DNA from: JAVBJV01 sp031546815
GTDB taxonomy: Bacteria > Pseudomonadota > Alphaproteobacteria > Acetobacterales > Acetobacteraceae
Direction of reading: 5' to 3'
DNA: 64,000 nucleotides
Assembly: GCA_031546815.1 (NCBI GenBank)
Contig: JAVBJV010000014.1
Coordinates: forward strand, 1-64,000
A model generated the notes under the pieces. That model searched no databases, had not been told where the DNA came from, and saw nothing but the letters and a program-made list of their open reading frames with translations. A program made the translations under genes and the position numbers. The number at the start of each line of letters is the position of its first letter. Position 1 is the stretch's first letter. Below are positions 33,938 to 42,160 of the stretch, one piece after another.

Positions 33938-33953
33938 TGGCACGCAAAATGCA
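33938..33953 (+). promoter_or_regulatory. Sigma-54 promoter for flgE operon
   Basis: TGGCACGCAAAATGCA: -24 TGGCAC is a full consensus match and -12 ATGCA fits, with GG-N10-GC spacing. The flgE ATG is 51 bases downstream. Confidence 0.82.
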
Positions 33954-34003
33954 TATGGATTTGCGAACCGCCCATCCGGGCTTATTGGATTAAGGAGCTA
34001 ACC

Positions 34004-35305
34004 ATGTCTCTGTTTGGTGCCATGACTACCGCGATCAGCGGCCTGAATGCTCAGAGCAAGGCTTTGGGTAATATCAGCGACAACGTTGCCAACAGCCAGA
34101 CAGTTGGTTTCAAGCGCGTCGATACAAAATTCGTCAACTATCTGACGACATCATCCCCAACCAACCATTCACCTGGTTCGGTTGTCGCGCGCCCGGACTT
34201 TACCAATAACGTACAGGGCACGATCGAACAGTCCGACAACACGCTGAATATGGCAATTGCCGGTCAGGGTTTCTTCCCGGTCTCGCTGAGGAACGGCGAC
34301 GTAAAGGGGCAGCCGACATTTGACGATCGCGTTTTCTATACACGCGCTGGCGATTACAACGTTAACAAAGATGGCTATCTGGTTAACGGATCTGGGTATT
34401 TTCTGCAGGGCTGGGCGATTGATGGCGCCGGCAATGTTGACCGTACGCACACCAGCGAAATTCGTGTGGCAGATACAGTGTACAATCCGGTGCCGACATC
34501 GGAAGTCACCATGAATGCCAACCTGCCGGACTCTCCGTCCAACCCGATCCAGGGTAGCCAGGTGCAGATCTATGACAGCCTCGGCTCGCTGCGTACCGTC
34601 AACCTGACATGGACGCAAAACGCCCAGAACGAATGGAGCCTCGGCATCGATGTTCCTGATGATGTCAACAGCACCGCGCGCGGCACGGTTGACCTCAAGT
34701 TCGGGGTGGCGAGCACCAATCCGGTTCCCGCAGGTACAGTGGGTGAACTGGCAAACACAACCGGCAGCGTAACCGCCGCCGCCTTTGTCCAGGGCGATCC
34801 GACCACGGTGTCGTTCACGGCTGATTTCGGTAACGGCCCGCAGTCGGTGACACTGAACCTCGGCACATTCGGTACTGCGAACGGGATTACCCAGTTTGCT
34901 GGCAGCGAATACTCGGTCCGCAGCCTGAGCCAGAACGGGGTGCCGTTCGGTTCCTACTCGTCGCTTGGTTTCCGCGAAAATGGCGACGTCGTGGTTAATT
35001 ACGATAACGGCCAGTCCCGCACGATTGCACGCGTTCCGGTTGTTGTGTTCAACGACCCGGACTCGCTGCAGCGCCAGGATGGGCAGGCGTTCACCCGCAC
35101 GATGGAAAGCGGTGAAGCCCGCGTGCTCGACACCAATAACAGCGGCGCTGGCAAGCTGATCGTCAGTGCGATTGAACGTTCGAACGTCGATATCGCCGCT
35201 GAATTTACAAAACTGATCGTGGCGCAGCGCGCATATTCCGCAAATACCCGCATCGTCACCACATCTGATGAACTGCTTCAGGAAACGCTCAATATGAAGC
35301 GTTGA
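34004..35305 (+). CDS. flgE: Flagellar hook protein FlgE
   Basis: From the ATG at 34004 (AAGGAG at 33992-33997) it is 433 residues; upstream in-frame codons cross the sigma-54 promoter. The N-terminus MSLFGAMTTAISGLNAQSKA and the block NISDNVANSQTVGFKRVDTK are FlgE hallmarks; the centre has GQGFFPVSLRNGDVKGQPTF. The C-terminal D0 helix reads FTKLIVAQRAYSANTRIVTT. It is the hook subunit and heads a sigma-54 operon flgE-flgK-flbT-flgL. Confidence 0.96.
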   Translation: MSLFGAMTTAISGLNAQSKALGNISDNVANSQTVGFKRVDTKFVNYLTTSSPTNHSPGSVVARPDFTNNVQGTIEQSDNTLNMAIAGQGFFPVSLRNGDVKGQPTFDDRVFYTRAGDYNVNKDGYLVNGSGYFLQGWAIDGAGNVDRTHTSEIRVADTVYNPVPTSEVTMNANLPDSPSNPIQGSQVQIYDSLGSLRTVNLTWTQNAQNEWSLGIDVPDDVNSTARGTVDLKFGVASTNPVPAGTVGELANTTGSVTAAAFVQGDPTTVSFTADFGNGPQSVTLNLGTFGTANGITQFAGSEYSVRSLSQNGVPFGSYSSLGFRENGDVVVNYDNGQSRTIARVPVVVFNDPDSLQRQDGQAFTRTMESGEARVLDTNNSGAGKLIVSAIERSNVDIAAEFTKLIVAQRAYSANTRIVTTSDELLQETLNMKR

Positions 35306-35334
35306 TACAATAACAATTTAACTCCAGGCGCATC

Positions 35335-36861
35335 ATGTCACTACAGTCCTCTCTCTCCATATCATCCAGCGGGTTGGCGCACATCAATCGCCAGCTCGCC
35401 GTGGTATCGCAGAACATCGCAAACGCGGAGACTGCGGGCTATACGAAGAAGACCATCAACGGCTCGTCGCTCACTGCGGCAGGTCAGGGGATGGGCGTCA
35501 AAAGCGGGCTGATCACGCGTAACGTCGACGAAAAGCTTATGGCCGACGTCAACCAGCGCAACGCCACGGTCGCCGCCTTGACGGTTCGTGAAAACCTTCT
35601 TTCAGGTATTGAAACAGCACACGGGATCGTCGAGAACGGAGACAGCCTCGGCGGTCTTGTCGGCTCGCTGCAGAACAGTTTTATCAATCTGCAGGGGAAT
35701 CCGTCCTCCAGTGCACAGCAGTCGGAAGTCGTGCAGGCGGCCGCGTCGCTGGCCACACGGATCAACGGTATTGGGCAGGCCGTCACAACGGCGCGGCAGT
35801 CTGCGCAGGACGGTCTGGTATCCTCCGTCGAAGGACTCAACACAGCGCTTGATGACCTCGGCCGACTAACCAAGGACATCAAGTCCGAGAAGGTTGCCGG
35901 GCGCAGCACCGCCGATCTGGAAGACAAACGCGACGCGATCATGTCGCAGCTCTCAAGCCTGGTTGGCGCGAAGTTCGTCAAGCAGGAAGATGGCGGCGTT
36001 CTGGCGTATGCATCAGGTGGATCGATGCTGCCGCTGGACGGCACGAAGTTCTCCATCAGCCAGGCGAATGTCGGGCCGAGCGCGTATTACCCTGGTGGTG
36101 GTCTGCCGGGCATTACGTTCCAGGGACGCGATGTCTCGGCAAACCTTACCGGGGGGCAGATCGGCGAACAGCTGCGTATGCGCGACAGCACGCTGCCGCT
36201 GTATCAGGCCGAGATCGATGAGTTCGCGCAGAAGCTTGCCTCGCGCTTCGACGAACAGGGCCTGAAGCTGTTCGTCAGCACAGGTACGAACACCGTTCCC
36301 GCGCCATCGGCAACGCCGCCGACGCAGACTGGGTATGTCGGGTTTGCACAGACCATCACCATCAACCCGGCGGTCATGAATCAGCCATCCCTGCTGCGCG
36401 ATGGAACGCATCCGCTTTCTACGGCTGACGGGAACCTGATCGACTTCACTCCCAACCCGGCTGGCGGACCGCAGGATTTCACCGGTGTTCTCGACCGGAT
36501 CGTCGATTTCACGTTTGGGAAAGAAGCCGCACCCGGTGTGCCGCAGCAGGCATTTTCCACGGGTGGGCTCGGGCCGCAGGGCAACGCGTATGTGCCCTTT
36601 AACGGTGGCAACAGCCTTGCTGATTTTTCGTCTGCGCTGGTTGCCAGCCAGACGCAGGATCGTGCGCAGACGACATCGCGTCTGGATACGGAAATTTCGG
36701 TACAGTCTTTGCTTCAAACTCAGTTATCGGACAGCTCCGGCGTCAACATTGACCGAGAAATGGCCAGTATGGTGACGCTTCAGACCAGTTATTCGGCAAA
36801 CGCCCGCGTCCTGTCTGCCGTGCAGGCCATGTGGGATCAACTGCTCTCGGCAGTACATTGA
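35335..36861 (+). CDS. flgK: Hook-filament junction protein FlgK (HAP1)
   Basis: The protein is 508 residues. The N-terminal signature is LAVVSQNIANAETAGYTKKT; the C-terminus has DREMASMVTLQTSYSANARV. FlgK joins hook to filament. It is 29 bases after flgE and 11 bases before flbT. Confidence 0.95.
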   Translation: MSLQSSLSISSSGLAHINRQLAVVSQNIANAETAGYTKKTINGSSLTAAGQGMGVKSGLITRNVDEKLMADVNQRNATVAALTVRENLLSGIETAHGIVENGDSLGGLVGSLQNSFINLQGNPSSSAQQSEVVQAAASLATRINGIGQAVTTARQSAQDGLVSSVEGLNTALDDLGRLTKDIKSEKVAGRSTADLEDKRDAIMSQLSSLVGAKFVKQEDGGVLAYASGGSMLPLDGTKFSISQANVGPSAYYPGGGLPGITFQGRDVSANLTGGQIGEQLRMRDSTLPLYQAEIDEFAQKLASRFDEQGLKLFVSTGTNTVPAPSATPPTQTGYVGFAQTITINPAVMNQPSLLRDGTHPLSTADGNLIDFTPNPAGGPQDFTGVLDRIVDFTFGKEAAPGVPQQAFSTGGLGPQGNAYVPFNGGNSLADFSSALVASQTQDRAQTTSRLDTEISVQSLLQTQLSDSSGVNIDREMASMVTLQTSYSANARVLSAVQAMWDQLLSAVH

Positions 36862-36872
36862 GGAAAAACAGC

Positions 36873-37283
36873 ATGTCGTGTCTGGTTATTGAACTCCGCG
36901 CCGATGATACCCTGATCGTCAATGGATCGTGCCTGCGTGTCCGCAATAAAACGCGTGTCGAATTCACATCGCATGCGCGCTTTCTGTTCGGCAAGCAGAT
37001 CATGAAACCGGAAGAAGCAAACACCCCTGCCCGTCGCCTGTACTTTGCACTGCAGATTGCCTATGCCGGAGAAGACGGCCAGCGCAACACGGCACTGGAA
37101 CGCGCGCGTGATCTGGCTATGGAATTCTCGTCACACACGACATCGGGTCTGGCCCGGCATCTGTGTGCGGAAGCCCTGAGCGCCGCGGAAGAAAGCGACG
37201 GATATTCGGCCCTGAAGCATGCGCGTCGCCTTATCCAGCACGAAGACGCCATCTTCAAAGACGCACGGGAGAAGTGTGCATGA
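36873..37283 (+). CDS. flbT: Flagellin translation regulator FlbT
   Basis: From the ATG at 36873 (TGAGGAAAAACAGC just upstream) it is 136 residues. The start VIELRADDTLIVNGSCLRVR and the following ARFLFGKQIMKPEEANTPAR match the FlbT family, which binds the 5' end of flagellin mRNA and blocks its translation until the hook is complete. Its usual partner FlaF is not adjacent. The stop overlaps the flgL start (ATGA). Confidence 0.88.
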   Translation: MSCLVIELRADDTLIVNGSCLRVRNKTRVEFTSHARFLFGKQIMKPEEANTPARRLYFALQIAYAGEDGQRNTALERARDLAMEFSSHTTSGLARHLCAEALSAAEESDGYSALKHARRLIQHEDAIFKDAREKCA

Positions 37284-38365
37284 TATCTTCTTCATACGGA
37301 CAGATGTCGCGGCTGATGGACGTCTCGACACGGTCGATGGACCGTTTCAACGAAGTCCAGAAGCAGATTGCAACCGGCAAGAAGTCCGACACGTTCGGCG
37401 GGTATGCTCCCGTCGCACGCACGGTCATCAACCTGCGGAACGAGATATCGCGCCGTGAATCCTATATGGATTCGATCAACGTCGCGCAGCCGCGTCTGGT
37501 CTCGAGCCAGACGGCGCTGGGCCGCATGGGCACAATCATGAGCGACATCCAGAAGACCGCTCTGACAGGCGCCGGCACGGGTCCGAAAGATGCCGCCCTG
37601 ATCCGCCAGCAGGCACAGAGCGCGCTGAAAGAAATGACGTCGCTGCTGAACACCAAAAGCGACGGCCAGTATGTTTTCGCCGGCAGCGATTCAAGCAACG
37701 CCCCCATCTCTTCGAACGACCTGATGAGCGGCACACCGAGCCTGTTCACCGATATCTCCACCCGGTTGAGTCAGCTGGATGGCACGCCCGGCAATACGCT
37801 CGACGATGTGATGGCGGACCTGAATACGCTGTCGATGGACGACACCGGCGGTCGGTCAATCTTCTCTGCCAGCCTGTCGGCGCCCAGACCTGCGGGCACA
37901 CAGGACGAGGCTCCGCGTTCCATCGTCGCCGATGATGGGCAGCGCATCACCGTTGCCGCGAAAAGTATCAGCTACAAGGACCCGGCTGCTCCGGCAGATT
38001 CGACCGGCTCCTGGACGCGCGACATGATGCGCGATCTGATGATGCTGGCATCCGCGTCGGACGAACTGCTCAACAGCGACGATGGCGCCAAGATGATGGG
38101 CCGTGTTTCCGCCAACATGGATCGGAACATGGTGTCCCTCAACCGCACGACGGCGGATCTGGCCATGTCGCAGCGCTCGCTTGATGCATTGTCGGACAAG
38201 CATGCGGATATGCGGGTTGCACTGAAGTCGCAGTCATCGAACGTCGAGGACATCGACTACACCGATGCCGCGGCCCGGTTGAAGATTCTGGAAACGCAGC
38301 TGCAGTCGTCGTGGACCATTCTCAGCAAGATGGGCAGCATGTCGCTGGCCAACTTCCTGCGCTGA
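37280..38365 (+). CDS. flgL: Hook-filament junction protein FlgL (HAP3)
   Basis: From the ATG at 37280 it is 361 residues. The N-terminal flagellin-like helix (MSRLMDVSTRSMDRFNEVQK, QIATGKKSDTFGGYAPVART) and the C-terminal helix (YTDAAARLKILETQLQSSWT, SMSLANFLR) are typical of FlgL. It overlaps flbT by four bases and ends the flgE operon. Flagellin itself is a formal alternative, but flagellin rarely sits directly after flgK and flbT. Confidence 0.88.
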   Translation: MISSSYGQMSRLMDVSTRSMDRFNEVQKQIATGKKSDTFGGYAPVARTVINLRNEISRRESYMDSINVAQPRLVSSQTALGRMGTIMSDIQKTALTGAGTGPKDAALIRQQAQSALKEMTSLLNTKSDGQYVFAGSDSSNAPISSNDLMSGTPSLFTDISTRLSQLDGTPGNTLDDVMADLNTLSMDDTGGRSIFSASLSAPRPAGTQDEAPRSIVADDGQRITVAAKSISYKDPAAPADSTGSWTRDMMRDLMMLASASDELLNSDDGAKMMGRVSANMDRNMVSLNRTTADLAMSQRSLDALSDKHADMRVALKSQSSNVEDIDYTDAAARLKILETQLQSSWTILSKMGSMSLANFLR

Positions 38366-38376
38366 TCTGCAATATT

Positions 38377-38418
38377 GATTTTCATGGGATCTGGCCGCAT
38401 ACCAGACTCATGAAAATC
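38377..38418 (+). promoter_or_regulatory. Hairpin enclosing the mtnA start codon
   Basis: GATTTTCATG (38377-38386) pairs perfectly with CATGAAAATC (38409-38418); inside, TCTGG (38390-38394) pairs with CCAGA (38402-38406). The mtnA ATG (38410-38412) lies in the descending arm, and no Shine-Dalgarno is visible. The structure could restrain mtnA translation or end flgL transcripts. Confidence 0.55.
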
Positions 38419-39507
38419 GAAGGCACCCATTACCACAGCATCTGGCTGGGCGACGATGCCTGGTCCGTTCATATTTTCGACCAGACCCGCCTGCCCTGGA
38501 AGCTCGACATCCTGCGGCTGACCAACGTGCAGCAGGTGGCGCATGCCATTAAATCCATGCAGGTGCGCGGTGCGCCGTTAATCGGCGTGGCCGGAGCATA
38601 CGGACTGGCGCTCGCCCTGCGCGAAGATGCGTCCGATGCCGCCATGCAGCAGACCGCTTCCATGCTGGCCGAAACGCGCCCCACCGCCATCAATCTGCGC
38701 TGGGCCTTGGCGCGGATGCTGTCTGTGCTGACGCCTGTCCCCCCGGCCCAACGTGTGCAGCGTGCCTATGCCGAAGCCTCTGCCATCGCCGATGAAGACG
38801 CGGCGATGAACGAGGCGATCGGTCGGCACGGGCTGCCTCTGCTGGCGGATATTGCCCGCACGAAAGGCCGCGTGAACGTGCTGACGCATTGCAACGCTGG
38901 CTGGATCGCCACGGTCGACTGGGGAACCGCGCTGGCCCCAATCTATATGGCGCATGATGCCGGGATCGATGTGCATGTCTGGGTCGATGAAACCCGCCCA
39001 CGTAACCAGGGTGCCCTGCTGACGGCGTGGGAACTTGGCAAGCACGGCGTTGCGCATACCGTTATCGCCGACAACGCGGGCGGGCATTACATGCAGCACG
39101 GCGACGTCGATATCGTGCTGGTCGGCACCGACCGCGTAACGCGGCAGGGCGATGTTGCCAACAAGATCGGCACCTATCTGAAGGCGCTGGCCGCACACGA
39201 TAACAATGTGCCGTTTTATGTCGCCCTTCCCTCCTCGACCATCGACTGGTCGGTGAGCGACGGCGTGCAGGACATCCCCATCGAGGAACGCGCCGCCACC
39301 GAGATCACCACCGTGTCCGGCCGGGCGCTGGATGGCAGCATTGCCACGGTGCGCGTGGTGGCATCCGGCAGTCAGGCAGCGAACCCGGCGTTCGACGTAA
39401 CGCCCGCCCGACTGGTCACCGGCCTGCTGACCGAACGCGGTATCTGTGCGGCCAGTGAAACAGGGCTGTCCGCCCTGTTCCCTGAAGACGCAAAAGAGTC
39501 AGTCTAA
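38410..39507 (+). CDS. mtnA: S-methyl-5-thioribose-1-phosphate isomerase
   Basis: A methionine-salvage enzyme that converts methylthioribose-1-phosphate to methylthioribulose-1-phosphate. From the ATG at 38410 it is 365 residues. Family signatures are QVRGAPLIGVAGAYGLALAL, TNLRWALAR-like INLRWALARML, the catalytic Cys in VLTHCNAGWIAT, and the Asp in LVGTDRVTRQGDVANKIGTY. No other salvage gene is adjacent. The start is enclosed in a hairpin and the stop codon is followed by a palindromic element shared with the convergent rhodanese gene. Confidence 0.94.
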   Translation: MKIEGTHYHSIWLGDDAWSVHIFDQTRLPWKLDILRLTNVQQVAHAIKSMQVRGAPLIGVAGAYGLALALREDASDAAMQQTASMLAETRPTAINLRWALARMLSVLTPVPPAQRVQRAYAEASAIADEDAAMNEAIGRHGLPLLADIARTKGRVNVLTHCNAGWIATVDWGTALAPIYMAHDAGIDVHVWVDETRPRNQGALLTAWELGKHGVAHTVIADNAGGHYMQHGDVDIVLVGTDRVTRQGDVANKIGTYLKALAAHDNNVPFYVALPSSTIDWSVSDGVQDIPIEERAATEITTVSGRALDGSIATVRVVASGSQAANPAFDVTPARLVTGLLTERGICAASETGLSALFPEDAKESV

Positions 39508-39511
39508 CTCT

Positions 39512-39581
39512 GGTTGTATCAACAGTCAGTTCAGACTGAGCCGTTTGCAGGCCAGTATGGACTGACTGTTGATGCAACCTA
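39512..39581. repeat. Palindromic gene-end element, copy D (short form)
   Basis: A 19-bp near-perfect stem: GGTTGTATCAACAGTCAGT from 39512 pairs with ACTGACTGTTGATGCAACC ending at 39579 (one G-U pair). The loop region contains GACTGAGCCGTTTGC and GGCCAGTATGG, related to the arm interiors of copy A. It lies between convergent mtnA and the rhodanese gene. The rhodanese stop codon is TAG at 39581-39579, continuous with the arm (TAGGTTGCATCAACAGTCAG on minus). It can serve as a bidirectional terminator-like structure. Confidence 0.75.
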
Positions 39582-39989
39582 TCTCTGCATCCACGGCAGG
39601 TTGGAGGCCTTCCAGCCTGCCGCCGTGCCACGATGCCTGTTATCATCCAGCGGCCCTTCGAACCCGTCGAGGATGTTATAGGCATTTGGGAAACCTGCCT
39701 GAATGGCGGCATTCGCTGCGGCAACGCTGCGCACCCCTGAACGGCACAGGAAATAGATTTTATGCGCGGGCGTCAGTCCTGCCTGGCGCATGAACTCAAC
39801 GAACTCTGTGTTGATCTGCATGCTGGGAAAAATCTGCCACGGAATCATCAGCGGCTGCTTTCCCGTCGCCTGCAGATTGGGAATCCCCACATACATCCAC
39901 TCGGCATCGGTGCGCACGTCCACCAGCACAGCGTTCGGATCCGCCCGCAACGCTTCCCAGGAAGCTTGCGGCGATACATTTTCAACCAT
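39579..39989 (-). CDS. Rhodanese-like sulfurtransferase
   Basis: A single rhodanese domain of 136 residues. VLVDVRTDAEWMYVGIPNLQ is the N-terminal motif and the active-site loop is FLCRSGVRSVAAANAAIQAG with the catalytic Cys. Such proteins move sulfane sulfur, here perhaps in metabolism linked to the cysteine-synthase-like gene upstream. AAGGGG precedes the ATG. A short frame ending GLNYG overlaps the start by eight bases and may be a broken small gene. Confidence 0.9.
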   Translation of the reverse strand: MVENVSPQASWEALRADPNAVLVDVRTDAEWMYVGIPNLQATGKQPLMIPWQIFPSMQINTEFVEFMRQAGLTPAHKIYFLCRSGVRSVAAANAAIQAGFPNAYNILDGFEGPLDDNRHRGTAAGWKASNLPWMQR

Positions 39990-40081
39990 AGTTCAGCCCC
40001 TTCATGACATGGCCGAATGTCGCACCAAATTCCTTCGGGGGGAACCTCCGGGCCGAGGAGGGTTTCCAATTTCTCCGGCAC
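39982..40081 (-). pseudogene. Possible small gene before the rhodanese, split by a frameshift
   Basis: On minus a GTG at 40081 opens a frame VPEKLETLLGPEVPP; a second frame continues KEFGATFGHVMKGLNYG and stops at 39982-39984, inside the rhodanese start. They join if a run of six C (40042-40037) had five. The joined 32-residue product would overlap the rhodanese start by eight bases, as a coupled gene would. No family recognised. It may be chance, a sequencing error or a real lesion. Confidence 0.3.
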
Positions 40082-40162
40082 GCGCCCCCGGCGATATAAG
40101 CAGGCTGCCGTTCCCCTGAAGAAGAGACGGACATTCCACCCTCATTCGGCCTAGAATGCGGT

Positions 40163-41167
40163 ATGAGCACCGCCATACCCCACCCCGCCATCACAGACGG
40201 GCTGCTTGCCGCCATCGGCCACACGCCGCTTATCCGCCTGCCACGCGCCAGCCGCGCAACGGGGTGCAACATCCTCGCCAAGGCCGAGTTCATGAACCCG
40301 GGCGGGTCGATTAAGGATCGCGCCGCGCTTGCGATTCTGCAGGATGCCGAAGCACGCGGTCTGCTGAAACCGGGTGGCACTGTGGTGGAAGGAACGGCGG
40401 GCAATACCGGAATCGGCCTGACTCTGGTGGGCAATGCGCGCGGCTATCGCACCATCATCGTGATGCCGGAAACACAAAGCCGCGAGAAGATCGACTTCCT
40501 GCGCATGATCGGCGCGGACCTGCGTCTGGTGCCTGCCAAGCCGTTCAAGGACCCCGGCAATTATGTGCATGTCTCGCGCCGCCTGGCCGAGGAAGTCGGC
40601 GGCGTGTGGGCCAACCAGTTCGACAACACCGCCAACCGCGCCGGCCACGAAACCACCACCGGCGCCGAGATCTGGCAGCAGACCGAGGGACGGATCGACG
40701 CTTTCACCTGTGCCTGCGGTACGGGCGGGACGCTGGCGGGCGTTGCCCTGGCACTGAAGCAGCGCAAACCAGATACACGCATCGTGCTGGCCGACCCGAT
40801 GGGCAGCGCGCTGTATTCGTGGATCAGGAACGGCACGCTGGAATCGACCGGCACCAGCATTACGGAAGGGATCGGCCAGTCGCGCGTCACCGCCAATCTG
40901 GAAGGCGCGCCGATCGACGACGCCGTGCAGATCGACGACGACGCAGCGCTGGAGCAGATCTTCGACTTGCAGATCAACGAGGGCCTTTCGGTCGGCGGCA
41001 GCTCCGGCGTGAATGTCGCCGCGGCGATCAAGGTCGCGCAGGATCTCGGGCCGGGCCATACCGTCGTCACCATTCTGGCCGATGGCGGTGCGCGATATCA
41101 GTCGAAGCTGTTCAACCCGGACTTTCTGCGCGAGAAAAAACTGCGCCTTCCGCCATGGCTGGTTTAG
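40163..41167 (+). CDS. Cysteine synthase-type PLP enzyme
   Basis: The protein is 334 residues of the O-acetylserine sulfhydrylase fold. PLP Lys lies in NPGGSIKDRAALAIL; the substrate loop is EGTAGNTGIGLTLVGNARGY; the phosphate loop is CACGTGGTLAGVALAL; SVGGSSGVNVAAAI closes the site. It fits CysK-like enzymes that make cysteine from O-acetylserine and sulfide; a cystathionine beta-synthase-like role cannot be excluded. It is divergent from the rhodanese gene. Confidence 0.88.
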   Translation: MSTAIPHPAITDGLLAAIGHTPLIRLPRASRATGCNILAKAEFMNPGGSIKDRAALAILQDAEARGLLKPGGTVVEGTAGNTGIGLTLVGNARGYRTIIVMPETQSREKIDFLRMIGADLRLVPAKPFKDPGNYVHVSRRLAEEVGGVWANQFDNTANRAGHETTTGAEIWQQTEGRIDAFTCACGTGGTLAGVALALKQRKPDTRIVLADPMGSALYSWIRNGTLESTGTSITEGIGQSRVTANLEGAPIDDAVQIDDDAALEQIFDLQINEGLSVGGSSGVNVAAAIKVAQDLGPGHTVVTILADGGARYQSKLFNPDFLREKKLRLPPWLV

Positions 41168-41203
41168 GCTGATACGCAGCACGATCAGGAGAGGCTTCCC
41201 GCA

Positions 41204-42160
41204 GTGAGTCCGGATATCTCGCCCACGTCGCCGCTTCCCCGGTTCAATGTCCGAATCCCGATACCGGATCTGTCCGCATGGCGCGCCGGCAATATCGGCA
41301 TCCCCGGCGTCTGGAGCTTCTCTGCCGCTCAGCCGGGGCCGCATCTGGTTGTGGTCGCGCTGATGCACGGGAACGAGTTTGCCGGCGCAATCGTCCTCGA
41401 CCGGTTGCTGCGTGCAGGTGTTCGTCCGGAGCGTGGGCGGCTGACTCTGATCTTCGCCAACCTGACAGCGTTCGACCGGTTCGATGCCGCCAATCCCGTC
41501 ATCACGCGCTTCATCGACGAAGACATGAACCGTGTCTGGGAGCCATCCCTGCTGGACGGTGACACTCAGACACTCGAACTCACCCGTGCCCGCACCCTGC
41601 GACCGATGATCGAACAAGCCGACGTGCTGCTGGATCTGCACACGATGCTGGTCGATTCCGCGCCGCTGATCCTCTGTGGCAACGGCGACAAGGGACGCAA
41701 ACTGGCGCAGGAGCTGGCATCTCCGCATCTGATCATCGCCGATGCGGGACACGCAGGCGGGCGACGGCTGATCGATTACCCCGCGTTTCTGTCGCCCGGG
41801 AATTCACGCTGCGCCATTCTGCTCGAAGCCGGACAGCATTGGGCGCCGGAAGCGGTGGATGTCTCTGCCGATATGCTCACCCGTATCGGGGCGCTGACCG
41901 GCGTGCTCCCCGCCCCGCCAATGCCGCAGACAACACCGCGTCTGGCCGAGGTGACGCACGCGATCACCGCACACAGCAATGCGTTTTCGTTCGTGCAGTC
42001 GTGGCAGGGGCTGGACCGCATTGCCCAGCGCAACACGCTGCTCGCCATGGATGGCGATACGGAAATCCGCACACCTTATGCCAATTGTATTCTGGTAATG
42101 CCCGCCTTGCGCCCCGCGCGCGGCCATACCGCCGTGCGGCTGGCCCGGATGACCGGCTAG
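41204..42160 (+). CDS. Succinylglutamate desuccinylase/aspartoacylase family hydrolase
   Basis: The protein is 318 residues from a GTG start with GGAGAGG upstream. Zinc-binding and catalytic features of the M14-like family are visible: VALMHGNEFAGAIVLDRLL (HxxE), FIDEDMNRVW and LDLHTMLVDS. The substrate, probably an N-acyl amino acid, cannot be read out. The gene follows the cysteine-synthase-like gene after 36 bases. Its TAG overlaps the stop of the convergent sigma-factor gene in a shared CTAG (42157-42160). Confidence 0.82.
   Translation: MSPDISPTSPLPRFNVRIPIPDLSAWRAGNIGIPGVWSFSAAQPGPHLVVVALMHGNEFAGAIVLDRLLRAGVRPERGRLTLIFANLTAFDRFDAANPVITRFIDEDMNRVWEPSLLDGDTQTLELTRARTLRPMIEQADVLLDLHTMLVDSAPLILCGNGDKGRKLAQELASPHLIIADAGHAGGRRLIDYPAFLSPGNSRCAILLEAGQHWAPEAVDVSADMLTRIGALTGVLPAPPMPQTTPRLAEVTHAITAHSNAFSFVQSWQGLDRIAQRNTLLAMDGDTEIRTPYANCILVMPALRPARGHTAVRLARMTG

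Noticed and set aside
33793..33975. Upstream extension of fliK
   Set aside because: It would run through the sigma-54 promoters; the GTG at 33792 has a good ribosome binding site.
38311..38409. Upstream extension of mtnA
   Set aside because: It overlaps flgL, and the family N-terminus begins at MKIEGTHYHSIW.
39990..40162. Riboswitch (SAM-type) between the rhodanese and cysteine-synthase-like genes
   Set aside because: I could not match any known riboswitch core, and part of the region may instead be a broken small gene.
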